DNA of 64,000 bases, taken from assembly GCA_002049455.2 (NCBI GenBank), contig KV918792.1, positions 248,001-312,000 of the forward strand. The letters are read 5' to 3'. A program made the position numbers and the translations under genes. Source of the DNA: Porphyra umbilicalis. Its lineage: Eukaryota; Rhodophyta; Bangiophyceae; Bangiales; Bangiaceae. Shown here in pieces: positions 1-10,365 of this stretch (position 1 is its first letter; every line of letters begins with the position of its first letter). The notes below the pieces were generated by a model. It was not told where the DNA came from. It saw nothing but the letters and a program-made list of their open reading frames with translations, and did not search any database.

Positions 1-1034
1 TTCTCTATCTTCCAGTCTTTCTGACCATGCGTGTCTGCTGCCGTTTGCTGGAGGTCCGCTCTTACGTAAACAGCCAAGGTACTGTTTTTGTTCTTCTGTA
101 TGCTTGGGGCTGCGGGTGCGGCCAGGGCATCGGTCGGTGGGGCCGGCTACGGGACTGTGCGCAGCAACCGAAACGAATGCAGCGTCAGTCGGGCAGCTGC
201 TGAGTTAGCTCCAACAGCGGGGCTGGGTGGGTAAGAACGTTGCCACTGGTGACAGACCAGTGCGGCTGCGGGGCTGTTGCCGGCTGGTGGAGCCAGCAGC
301 TGCTGGCTCCACCATGGCGTCCTGCTGGCGACTGGTCCTCTTGCCAGCCACTGCAGTTGCTAGCAAGAGGACCAGTCGCCAGCAGGACGCCACCTCGGTC
401 AGAGGTGGGAAGCAAACAGGAATGAGGAGCATGCCCTTCCGTTGGGCCTGGAATTGGCTGCTGAGGAGCCTGCATCGCCGGCATTGACCTACGCACAGGG
501 GTAAAACCCTGGCCCACAAACCTGTAACCCTGACCCATCTGGATCAGACACAGGTGATCGGAAAAATAATATGGACCCCTTGTGAATCATTTCCGATCCA
601 CACAAGCATAATACACATCAGTGAGCCTCTCTAGGGCCCTTCCAGAGGCTTAAAAATATCTACCAGTAGGCATTGCGCCCCGTCCATGGAACAGACTTCA
701 GATTGTCCTGACATTTCAGCCGATCAAGGAAATGAGAGTGAACTAACAGGTTTTTGATAATTTACTAAATCGGGCGGCTTTCCGGTGACTGCCGCCTGAT
801 GCGACGCGCAGGGCAGGTCGTCCACCGTGTCATGACGTCAGACCCAGTCGGCACATGGAAACTTCGGAATTGCCTGGTCTTGGAACGATGTGGACGGATT
901 CAAAGTATTCTCTGAGAGAAGAAAAAGTCGAGCCCGATTTGATGTATCAAAATATTTTGACGACAGCAAGCGGAACGTGTTTCTGTTTCGTCGGCGGATT
1001 GATCCGTTGATTTGCGTACAGTTGCGGATGACGC
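1..1034. other. No gene recognised; hairpins only
   Basis: Apart from the two adjacent palindromes at 285-392 (separate entry) I see no convincing coding region, RNA or transposon end. The open frames here lie across those palindromes or are short and lack protein-like composition. Confidence 0.5.
285..392. repeat. Two abutting perfect palindromes
   Basis: Bases 285-314 are a perfect 30-bp palindrome with no loop. It is directly followed by an inverted repeat with 30-bp perfect arms, 315-344 and 363-392, around an 18-nt loop. Both could extrude as hairpins. No flanking duplication or transposon end was seen, so the origin is unknown. Confidence 0.85.
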
Positions 1035-1605
1035 TTGGCAGCAGTGTAATCCCGGCGCGCCAGGGGCCCCCAGCAACCCCGTGCACGGCCCCCGAGATTC
1101 GCCAGAGCCCACCCCCGCCAGAGGTGCCGTGCAGGGGGTGCCCCAAAGGGGCCACAAAGCGCGCACAAGCATTTCAGCTTGCTGATTCGCCAGGTGGAGG
1201 AAACTAAGGCGGCATCCTGGCAGCATGAAATTTCTATCGGCGCGCCACGGGCCCCCAGCGACCCCGTGCACGGCCCCCGAGATTCGCCAGCGCCCAACCC
1301 CGCCAGAGGTACCGTGCAGGGGGTGCCCCAAAGGGACCACAAAGCGCACACAAACATTTCAGCCTGCTGATTGGCCAGGTGGCGGAAACGAAGGCGGCAT
1401 CCTGGCCGCATGAAATTTCTACCGGCGCGCCAGGGGCTTCCAGCGACCCCGTGCAGGGCCCCCGAGATTCGCCAGCGCCCACCCCCGCCAGAGGTACCGT
1501 GCAGGGGGTGCCCCAAAGGGGCCACAAAGCGTGCACAAACATTTCAGCCTGCTGATTGGCCAGGTGGCGGACACGAAGGTGTCATCCTGGCCAATGAAAC
1601 AGGCG
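1035..1605. repeat. 184-bp tandem repeat, three copies
   Basis: Three head-to-tail copies with GGCGCGCC landmarks at 1054, 1239 and 1423, giving a period of 184-185 bp. The copies share long stretches such as GTGCAGGGGGTGCCCCAAAG. Open frames across it, the longest on the minus strand, arise from the repeat and are not called as genes. Confidence 0.85.
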
Positions 1606-2230
1606 CCAGTCCGTAGGTGGTTCCCTGGTCGCTTTGTTGACCGCATGTGCTGATACTATCTCGCCACGGTGGTGGCGCCAAGGGGTCCTGGAGGCCTGTA
1701 TCTCGCCATACACGGCTGCTGATGGCCGCAGACACATCGGTATATCATTTTGATGTCGGTCTGGGAGCCCCTTTTTTGTGTGCTCCAGGGCGCTGACATG
1801 TGTCGTCGGCCTCAGACACGACGACTGATCAAAAAAGGCTTTGGCGTCTGTGGCCCCGCTCGGGCCTTCCCTCGTCGCTGATGTCTGACGGCCCTGTTCA
1901 TGTCTGGCACGTATCCGGTTCTGTACACCCTCTCAAGGGTCGTGCAGGCGGGCCGGTCATGTCGGCAGCTCAGCGCTCGAGCTCGGCAGGCAGTGATCTG
2001 ATTGGCAAGTTTGCTTTCACACAGCAAGTTCACGCGAATATGATGTGAAAGCTGCAGCGTCCGTTTCCTTCACGGCCTTCGGGAACTGGCAGTCAGATCC
2101 CAAGCCAAGTGCCACATCGCGAAGGCTCCTCTACCAATCAGGTGCCGTGCCTGCGTGACAAGTGGCGCTCCTCCACACAGTTCCGGATTGTATCTATGCA
2201 TATCAACCACATAGCGGCCACCTTTGAATT
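1606..2230. other. No feature recognised
   Basis: Unique-looking sequence of mixed composition with only short ORFs. I see no repeat end, RNA gene or conserved motif. Confidence 0.4.
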
Positions 2231-3345
2231 GCTCGCAGGTCCTGGTCATGCCCCCCCCGCTCCATTGTCCGTACACCGCGACGCACGACCCCCCCCATAT
2301 GCCTCACCGACGTCGTGTGCAGCGTGACCGCCGTCATGCCCACCCCACCACCGCCCCCCCTCTCCCCGCCGCCGACGCCGATGCCGCGCCAGCCCCGCTG
2401 CCGCCGACCCCGGCCCCGCCCCGCCACCCCCGCCTGCGCTCGCCACCGCCCCCCCCCCGCTGCCCCCGCCCCCGCCCTTTGCCACCGTCCGCGCCGTCCC
2501 GGCCGCCGCCGCCGCCGCCGCCCCCGCCCCCGCCCCGTTGCCCCCGCCCCCGCCCCCGCCCCCGCCCCCGCCCCCGCCCCGCAACCCCCTCCCGCGCCCC
2601 GCCAACGCTCCCCCTGCCGCTGCCCCCGCCTCTACCCCCGCCGCCGTCCCCGCCGCCCCGACCGCCGCCGCCGCCGCCGCCCCGCCACCGCCGCCACCGC
2701 CCCCGCCCCCGCAGCCTTCTTCGCCGCCCCCGCCCCGCCAACGCCGCCTTTGCCGCCGCTGCCGCCCCCTCAGCCGTCCTCGCCACCCGCGCCGCCCCCG
2801 CCCCGCCAACGCTACCTTGGCCGCCGCTGCCGCCCCCTCAGCCGTCCCCGCCGCTCGCGCCGCCCCAACTCCCGCCCCCGCCGCCGTTCCCGCCGCCACA
2901 GCCTCGCCAACGCCGCTTCGGCCGCCGGCGCCGCCCCCGCCCTGCCACCCCCGCCCTTGCCGCCGCCCCTGCCGCCGTCCTCGCTGCCCCCGCCCCGCCA
3001 ACGTCTTACCGGCCGCCGCTGCCACCGCTCCCGCCCCTGCCCCGCAACTTCCACCCTGGTTGCCGTCGCCGACCCCACCGCCGTCGCCCCGGCCGCCGCC
3101 CCCGCCTCGACCGCCGCCGCGCTCTGCCGCCGCCGCCCTGGCGTGCGGTCGCCGAGGCTCTCGGCCATCACTTCTGCCGCCGCAGCCCGCTGCCGCGGCA
3201 GCCCCTGCCTGCCCTCGCGGCCTCCACCGGCCGCCGCCGCCGCCGGCTGCCGCCGTCCCCGTGGCGGCTGCTGCAGCAGTTCGTTGCCGCCGCCCCAGCG
3301 ACGGCTCGCGCCACGAGTGGGTGGCTCTTCTCCTTGCCACTTCTG
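2231..3345. repeat. C-rich low-complexity block
   Basis: About 1.1 kb of CCN/GCC-rich DNA, with local repeats of roughly 70 bp containing CGCCAACGCCGCCTT-like cores. Several overlapping frames are open on both strands: Pro/Arg-rich on plus, Gly/Ala/Arg-rich on minus. That is expected from the composition alone. A hydroxyproline-rich wall protein cannot be excluded, but no signal peptide, globular domain or single favoured frame is visible. Confidence 0.6.
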
Positions 3346-4099
3346 GCTTTGCGGGACGAGGGTAGGTGCCGTCGGGGTAATGGGCTGGCATGGTGTGATC
3401 TATTGGGGGGGTATAGGGCCGTGTTTTCCTTTTTCCTGCCGACCCCTATGGTGCCCGTGCAGTCTCTGTGCTACTTCATTTGTGTGCGAACATTGTAAAG
3501 CATGTCATTGACCGCCACATGACTTCGTTGCCCTCCGTACGTGAAAGGAGTAACCGTTGAGTTGCCGTATACACGTCGGTGGGGGGGCGGCATACCATGT
3601 ACACATCTCTTAAAGGGGGTGTACACAACTTCATTAGTGGCTCAGAGTACTTTGCGCACAAGCTGCCTACAGAGGTCCCAAGATACATAGCTGGGGAGGT
3701 CTGGGGAAACTTTGTCACAGAGGCCGTCCTCCAGGCTTCCTGTGATTGTAGTACTCCCGTCTCTTGGGCTCTACTGAGGGGCTGGTACATGCCGGTTGCA
3801 GTGCCCTACAACATCTGGGGTATGGATGGGTATGGAAGGCTGGGGAGGTGGTGTCATGTACTGGTGACTGTTACCTTTGGAGGGCAGAAATCGTATGAAA
3901 GAAGCCTTTGTGCAGAAAAAGACCCACAATGCCGAAACCAGCGCCCTTCAAAGACCCAGCAGTGATCCTCTCCAAAAAAGTGGTGTTTGGCTCTTATTTG
4001 CCCCAGGAGTGCTCAACGCACGTCGGATGTGAGCAGGACTGCACAAGTGAAGGAACGCATGAAGCAAGTGTACCCAGCAGCATGTTTTCTTCTCGCGGC
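3346..4099. other. No supported gene; one short ORF
   Basis: A plus-strand ORF with ATG at 3597 ends at 3965 (about 122 aa). It has no recognisable motif and no supporting context, so I leave it uncalled. No repeat end was seen. Confidence 0.35.
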
Positions 4100-4101
4100 T
4101 A

Positions 4102-4500
4102 TTGCTGATCTCCGAATTTTGTCCTGGGGGACAGAGACCGAGACTGACTCTGAATAAGAGCACTCTATTCGTTTAAAACGACAGTAAGAAGGCATCGAAG
4201 CCAATAGAAAGCCCGCATTCTGTGCCAGGACCTTGCATCGAGCAGAACTCACTGTTTGTTGCCGCTTGATCCGCTTTTCTTGGCATTGAGCAAGCTGCCC
4301 ACGCGAGATCTTGAGAATTTCTACTGTCTCCCCGCCAGAAGTGCAGATGAGAGGAGGAGCTGATGTTGATTTCCAGGCTGCATGGGCACATGTAAGAAAT
4401 CAGGAGCACCAAGTCAGTCCCAGGGGCGCATCTGATTGGTGGAGAGAGTCGGTCCGCAAGTCAGTCTCTGTCCACCAGGACAAAATTCGGGGATCAGCAA
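4102..4500. mobile_element. MITE, Tc1/mariner type (TA target)
   Basis: A 399-bp non-autonomous element. The ends are inverted repeats of about 45 bp beginning TTGCTGATCYCCGAATTTTG, and it is flanked by TA at 4100-4101 and 4501-4502. The first ~25 bp match the ends of the 10-kb element at 21742-31733, so that transposase family probably mobilised it. No ORF of note inside. Confidence 0.85.
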
Positions 4501-4502
4501 TA

Positions 4503-5391
4503 GTCAGGAAGCATACATATCAATGTTAGTAGTGTGCAATGGTATTTGTTCTATGAAACCACAACGAGAGCCGCTGTAAGCTGGAAGGGAAGCGCAACCA
4601 ACGATTCCACTGGATTGTGCAGTGTCATCAGACAGACGTGTGATCTGGTATAATAGACTAAGCAGTGTCAGCGATCCTACCGAATACAGTGGTCAGGATG
4701 TGACGACAGAGAGGGTCTGTCCCAAGATGTTTTTCTTGAGAACACGCCACATTCACTACCCCGCATCCGCTTGGCAACCACGCCCCGGTCGCCAGAAGCA
4801 CGCTCAGTCAGACCTTGTCTGGACGGTGAGCACAAGTGAACGTGATCGACCCGAATATGACGTCCAAGTAATTTTTCATACCAATCCTTCACCCTCACCC
4901 CGTACCCCACCTCATCCACCACCCACGGCAAAGCCTCTTTCACCAGCCCAGTACTCACGCCACTCCAATGAGCCTGGGAGGAGGCTGCCAGAGGCGGGAG
5001 CGGCGCCAGCGGCGGAAGCCGCGGCCACGGGCGGGGGCGTCGGCGGCGAGGGCTGCGGCCACGGGGGCTGGGGTGGGGGCGGGGGCGACGGCGGCGGCGA
5101 GTGCAGAGACGGGGGCGGGGGCGGGTGTGGGTGCGAGTGCGAGGGCGGCGGCAGCGGCAGCGGCAGCGGCGCGGGCCGCGGCAAGGGCCTGGGGCGGCGC
5201 CAGTGGCGGGGGCCGCGTCGAGGGGCGGGGGCGGCGGCGGCGGCGCAGGCTGCGGGCGTGGCGGCCCGAGGAGGGGTCGTGCCTGGGCGTGGGTCAGCAT
5301 GCTGTCGCTGCTATGAATAGCAGCGAACTGGCCTGAGGAAGTGACAAACAGAGAGTACAGGCTCGCGCGCACGAGGGGGCCATAATCACCC
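4503..5391. other. Intergenic; G-rich block 4961-5335
   Basis: 4503-4960 holds nothing recognisable. 4961-5335 is G-rich low-complexity DNA (GGCGGGGGCG-type runs), a strand mirror of the C-rich block at 2231-3345. Its long frames (Gly/Ala/Arg on plus, Pro/Arg on minus) are compositional. The G runs could form quadruplexes on the plus strand. Confidence 0.5.
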
Positions 5392-5490
5392 GAAACGAAC
5401 ACCCTGATTGGGGGGGGGGCCATATGCAAATGAAGCAAACACCCTGATTGGGGCAGGGGGCCTTATGTATACGAAACAAATACCCTGAAG
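5392..5490. repeat. Short tandem duplication (~45 bp)
   Basis: Two to three imperfect copies of a ~45-bp unit built on ACGAAACGAACACCCTGATT, GGGG-run and CCATATG/CTTATG segments. No coding value. Confidence 0.65.
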
Positions 5491-5513
5491 CTGCAGGAAT
5501 CCTAATGGTCCCT

Positions 5514-5571
5514 CAGCCTTCGTGATGTGGTCTTGCCTTCGTGATCCGGCATGACCACATCACGAAGGCTG
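5514..5571. repeat. 19-bp perfect stem hairpin
   Basis: Arms 5514-5532 and 5553-5571 are perfectly complementary around a 20-nt loop, and the loop again contains GCCTTCGTGAT from the stem. Sixteen bases of the right arm (CCACATCACGAAGGCT) recur at 18294-18309. No flanking duplication identified. Confidence 0.8.
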
Positions 5572-5639
5572 TGGCTTCCACCTCACCTCATGTCCTCCTC
5601 CATAGCCACCGTCCGTTCCTAGTCCCAACCACGGCTGGC

Positions 5640-7390
5640 ACCGCTCTATCACACAGCCTCGCTCGTTCCGGTGGCGGCAGACGGTGCCGGATGGATGCCA
5701 CAGATGGAGTCGGCGGATGGCGAGGCGAGCTGTTCATGGCGATAGCCACCGGACGTGGCTGGTGCTACGGCGGTCGGATCGGGCCGCTAGCGAAAGGGGG
5801 GGAACGCTCGCAGTGGGGGAAGCCCGGGGGGCGCCCTGTCGGGCTACCAGAGGGGCGCCGGCAGCGGACGGGGCATCTATCTGGGTGGCTGAAGGGCGGT
5901 GGCTCGCGGTGGCGGCTTTCTGTGTTGACAGGCTGCGGATGGCGGCTCGCGGGAGTGGCCGCCGCAAGCGGCGGCTGGCTGTCGCACCGGTGAAGCAGGC
6001 CCGGCGGACAGGTGTCGTCAGCGAATGGGCCCAGGGGGGGTGTATTGGCCCCAAAAGCGGCGGCGGGCACAGCAGAGGCGGATGAAAGTGAGTTGCACCG
6101 CTGCCGTGTGGCGTGGCGGCGGCGCGACAGGCGGCGGCGCGGCCGGCGCGGCGGCAGCAATGGCATGTTTGCTTGCGAACCGGTGTGCCGGCGGCGGGGG
6201 AGCCCCTTGTGTGGACCAAGACGGTGGCCCCGGGAAGCAGCAGCGGCGGCCGTCGCGGCAGCTGCGGTGGCGGCATCAGTGGCGGCGGCAAAGAGGGGAG
6301 CGCGGCCGTTCGTGCAGGTGGCCACGTCGGCGCCGCAACCGACGCGGCGGGCGGCGCCGGCACCGGGCGGCGCCGGCACCGGCAGCGCCGGTGGAGCCAC
6401 CCCCCTTGCACCACCTGCATCGGCGGGGCGGCGCCCGCCTCCCGCCTGTGCTCTTCGATAATATATCCCTCCTCTTGGGCGACCTAGAGAACCCCGTGGT
6501 GTCGGCCACCCGGCCGGACGACAGGCTCGCGGCGTCAGTGCGTGTGGCGGGCATCGACGTGCCGTCACGTTTCTGGGCGTTTGGGGTAGGGGGGGTCGCC
6601 GCCGCCGGCGTGGGTGCGCTCGATGCGGACCTGATGGCGGTCGGGCCGGTCGCGGGTGAGTGCGTCCAGGCGGTGTGGTTGACGGTCGAGCTGCCGCCGC
6701 CAGTGGCGCTGCCGGAGTGGGGGGGATGCCGCAGGCGATCCGCCAGCTGCAGCCGTGCGGCCGGCCAAGCCGCCAGCAGAGGAGGTAGTTTCGCCGCCGC
6801 CGCCCCTGCCGTCGCCGCCGCTGCCAACGCCGCCCCCGCCGCCGCCGCCCCCGCCGCCGTCGCCGCCGCAGCCGCCGTCGCCACAGCTTCTGGCGGGCGC
6901 CGCTCTGCTGCCGACACGGCGGCGAAGGCGGCGGCAGCTACTCCACCACTTCACAAAGTTGCGACCGCGCCGACGACTCGGTGCGGGGTCCTTCGGTCGA
7001 CAGCCACGTGCTGCGGCTTGGGTGGCCGAGCGGGGGAAGACCAGGAGCCAGGCGGTGTCGATGGTGTGGCTGGGGTAGCACCCCCCATCCAGCGCGCGGG
7101 GCACTTCGCTGCGGGGCGCGGGGGGGATGCCGGTGGTGCGGGTGGCTTTGGCCTCGATGGCGTCATTTGGCGCCTCTCTCCCCCCCGCCGCGCCTCCGCC
7201 AGCCCGCCACTCACTTCCCGCCCGCCCTTTCTGCTCCTCCTCACCCCCACCAGTAACCCCTTTCGCCACAACCAATCCTCCCCCTCCTCCCTGCTCCATC
7301 GTGAACGTGATCTCGGCTCCCGTCGCTCATCGATGATAAAGAAGACTTCAAGCCAATGTTCTTCATTCCATCAAGTCACCTAGAAGAGGT
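5640..7390. other. GC-rich region with Ala/Gly/Pro-rich frames
   Basis: Long overlapping frames are open on both strands because of GCN/GGC-rich composition. The stretch that most resembles protein lies on the plus strand around 6460-6660. That frame is balanced in composition and includes Asp, Val, Phe and Trp, so it might be an exon of an unrecognised gene. No domain, splice-site pair or start could be fixed, so no CDS is called. Confidence 0.4.
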
Positions 7391-7398
7391 GCCTTCTA

Positions 7399-8781
7399 TC
7401 AAGGCACCTCCTGCACTGGACAGGTCTCATCACGCCAATGTTCACTGGCCATGGGTGCGTCAGAAAGAGTGATGTAGGCATGAACCCGGCAAAGAATCCG
7501 GGACGAAGACGTGTTCTCGACGCCGCGATGAACCATATCACCACGAAAGATGACAAAACCTCCAACGGGCACGAGAACGCGTTCCGCCAGCGACGTCCGA
7601 ACCACGCATTGCTCTTCTCCGGGTAAGACACGGTTACAAAACGAGCCGGGCCAAGTGTCCAGGTGCGCGCCATCCTCCACAGCCATCACAACGCCAATCA
7701 TTCTGGGTGGGTTGCCCAGCTTCTCCTTGGCCGCAGCGTCTCCGTGAGCCATCTGCGGCTTTGCACGCGGCAAGGTCAGCAGCACCTTAGGCTCGGACGA
7801 GATGTACCGACGCCCGTACTAGTGAAATAAAATATCACATAAGCGCGCGAGGCTGGACCGGGCGAGCGCCGTAGATGCTCACCGCGCGCTCATGACCGCC
7901 TGCCGCCGCTGCTCATCCACGGGCTCACCGTCACGCTTGGCGCGAATCATCTCTGCGACCGACTGGGTGTTGAAAAGTTGAACAGCCATCGCCGGCGTGA
8001 CGCGCGACACCCCCAACCTGGTCGCGCGTAACGCGCCCTCGTCCATGATGCCGGATGATGACAAGACCCCCATGCCCCCAGGCCTGGTCAGGGTACAGGT
8101 AATCGCTGGTTTGATGATTGAAGATGATGCGGTGCCGATGTTGATGTCCACCATGCCCACCCGACTCTCAGCTAGGATACTCTCGGTGTCCGAGCTTGAG
8201 TCTTGCGGGACTGCTCCAGAGCTGGCGGGGGCTGGAGTCCCAGGCACGCCGGAATTGACGACAGGCAGCAAGCCCTCCTCCACAGGGTCCTCCGAAGCCG
8301 CCGCCAGTACTGCCACGCGAGCCCCATTATCCGCGGCGGCCGCGGCGGCCGCGCAAGGGTTTAAAGTGGCGGCGGAAGCCGCTGCCCTCTCCATCGAGTC
8401 AACCAGCTGCTGCTTTGGTGGGCGACTGCCCCGCTTGTGCGTGCCGATGCGGTTGTACTGCCCGGATGTTTGCGTTTGCAGCGAGGAGCCAGCACGTCCA
8501 TGCGTAGGTGGTTGCTCCGTCGCGGGCGCCGCCCGCCCCGATGTCGCTTCGCGCGGCGCCGCCGCAGGCGCCACAGCAGCTGTCGCCGCCGATCCGCCCG
8601 AACGACCCACGACAGACGTCACTTGACCTGCTTGATCCTCTCCTACAACTTCGTGGCGGCTCTTGTTGGAGAAGCTCCCGCGCTTGTGCTTCTTGCTGCG
8701 CTTGCGCTTGGCCTTGCCCATAGCGGGCATGATGCCCGCCGCGCTGGTAGCAACCGGTGGGGCACCGGCGTCCGCGCACAT
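7399..8781 (-). CDS. Fe(II)/2-oxoglutarate oxygenase-like protein, two exons
   Basis: Minus-strand gene. ATG at 8781 opens a 301-codon frame. Its first part is basic (KRKRSKKHKR-like cluster, a likely nuclear or RNA-binding signal) and the rest is Ala/Ser-rich and probably disordered. A second open segment from 7818 (just after an AG at 7819-7820) to the TGA at 7399 carries the recognisable domain. It has an HGD iron-binding motif (codons at 7738-7746), then a VEDGAHLDTWPGSF-like strand and FRGDMVHRG with the distal His, followed by RVHAY. That order (HxD...H...R) fits the double-stranded beta-helix oxygenase fold seen in many algal proteins. A short intron between the segments is likely. The obvious GTGAGC donor does not keep phase and a weaker GTCATG donor does, so the exact junction is uncertain. 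Substrate unknown. Confidence 0.6.
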
Positions 8782-9370
8782 GGTGGCTCCAGAGATGATG
8801 AATGAGAAAGAAGAGTGCCAAGATGCAGGGCTGTGGCAGAGGAGGACAGAATGTACGCTTGTGAAGAAAAACAGAGGAGCGAACTTCGTCAAAAGAGAGT
8901 CGGGAGAGAGATAACGACGGTGTGAAGGACCGCAAACAGGCAGGGACAGGACAGGGTGAGTGATGGTGCCCAGCCGTCCACGTGCACGCAGATTACTGCT
9001 CCAAGCTTGAAGCTGCTGTTTGACAGTGTAATTGAAAGGTCGAGTTAGAAATGCGATATTCAATTAGAACTGTGATTTGGACAGAATCAGGGCCTGTCAA
9101 CTCACATCGGACTGACATGAGATTGAAGGGCCGCTGGTGTGGCACAACAGACAGCAGGTAGTCCCTACAGGCCGCAGGTGCACGACACGAAAATGAAGTG
9201 GTGGCTTCCACTCGTACTCCCTCCTACTACGTTTGTGGTGAACAGTGCCGCGGCGCGCGGTACGTCAGCCCCTGTCAGAGAAGTGAACTGTCGAGGTGTG
9301 TCAAGCCCATTTTTAAACAATTGCGGGCCGTCGCTTCTACGCTACGCTCCCCACGGCCACGCTTCGACCT
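8782..9370. other. Intergenic, contains a dispersed-repeat trace
   Basis: Bases about 9050-9095 resemble 40487-40535 (shared GATATTCAATTAG and a TTTGGA..AATCAGG stretch), so a small dispersed repeat lies here. Otherwise nothing is recognised. This would hold the promoter of the minus-strand gene ending at 8781, but no clear element is visible. Confidence 0.4.
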
Positions 9371-9474
9371 CGGCGCTGCGCGCTCATTCTGCGAGCCGGC
9401 GCTGAGCGCTTACTCTGCGAGCTGGCGCTGCGCGCTTACTTTGCGAGCAGGCGCTGCGCGATTGCGCTGCGAGC
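9371..9474. repeat. 26-bp minisatellite, four copies
   Basis: Four exact-length 26-bp units starting at 9371, 9397, 9423 and 9449. Consensus core is GGCGCTGCGCGCTTACTCTG followed by CGAGC. Three or four differences at most between neighbours. Confidence 0.9.
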
Positions 9475-9739
9475 CCAGAGGGTGCCTCTCTCACACTGCG
9501 TCTTTCGCCGCACAGCTCGCAAACCAATCAATCGGCTCCTCACGGTGACGAGTTTCCCATGGGGTCTGACGGACGGGGAACAGCAAGTGGTGTGAGGGAG
9601 GTACGCGATCGTGACCACGTCGCAAATGGAAACTCATGTCCGATGTGCAGTGTCCCACGAACATGTACGTCACGGATCAGTGCTGCTAAATGCGATGTTT
9701 TTCCCGAACTCGCCGGTCCAGACGACGACCTGGCTACTA

Positions 9740-9872
9740 CAGCCGTTCTTGAAAAACTTTCGCACTCCTTTTGCTACAAAATAGCATCCCGAACGGCCTC
9801 TGTGGGATCGTAGAGGCCGATTTGGAACTCTTTTCCAACTGTTGGAGTGCTGGGATTTTGGGAGAACGGCTG
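9740..9872. mobile_element. Short MITE with TA target site
   Basis: A 133-bp element ending in imperfect inverted repeats of about 29 bp that begin CAGCCGTTCT. TA duplications lie at 9738-9739 and 9873-9874. The whole unit can fold into a hairpin. The ends and TA target suggest the Tc1/mariner/pogo superfamily. No coding capacity. Confidence 0.8.
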
Positions 9873-9903
9873 TAAATGTTTTACGTCAGCGAAGAGACCC
9901 CTA

Positions 9904-10191
9904 CTGTCCATTCTAATGCTCCCGAGGCTCAAATGAGCCTCAGATGAGGCTCAAATGAGGCTCCCTCTCATATGGCGTGGAAACGCGGCCTTTTTGGGGT
10001 GTCTGGGGCACCCCCTTCGAGTTTTCATCGTACACAGCCGCCGAGTTGGCCCATAGGTAAGTGGACTGCGCTGAGTCCAGATCTATTCTCAGAAAGAGCA
10101 GCCGAGGCCGGAACCTGGTCACAGAGAGGCATAAAAAAAAGGCTCAAATGAGCCTGAGAGGCTCAAATGAGGCGGTCAGTAGAATGGACAC
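9904..10191. mobile_element. Candidate MITE with TA flanks
   Basis: A 288-bp unit with ends CTGTCCATTCTAATG and, inverted, GTGTCCATTCTACTG. TA lies at 9902-9903 and 10192-10193. Inside each end are several copies of GAGGCTCAAATGAGCCT, itself nearly palindromic. Superfamily is inferred only from the TA duplication. Confidence 0.6.
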
Positions 10192-10365
10192 TACATCTCT
10201 CTATGCCTCTTTCTTGTGGCGCACAGCGGTTCTAGGGCAACATGGGCGAAGCGCCGTGAGACCACTCGTGCCGTATGAGCCCGCCAACCAGGTTCATTTC
10301 TTGAACCAGCCCCAGACGCAAACTATGTGCAAACAAAAGCAGAGAAAAATTCCAAGTGGTAGGCA

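Noticed and set aside
2224-3511. Long Pro/Arg-rich and Gly-rich ORFs (up to ~424 codons) as wall or extensin-like proteins
   Set aside because: Several frames on both strands are equally open, as expected from CCN/GCC repeats. No signal peptide, start context or folded segment favours one.
5640-7390. 452-codon Ala/Gly-rich ORF as a gene
   Set aside because: Overlapping minus-strand frames are as open. Only a short part near 6460-6660 looks protein-like, with no splice or start evidence.
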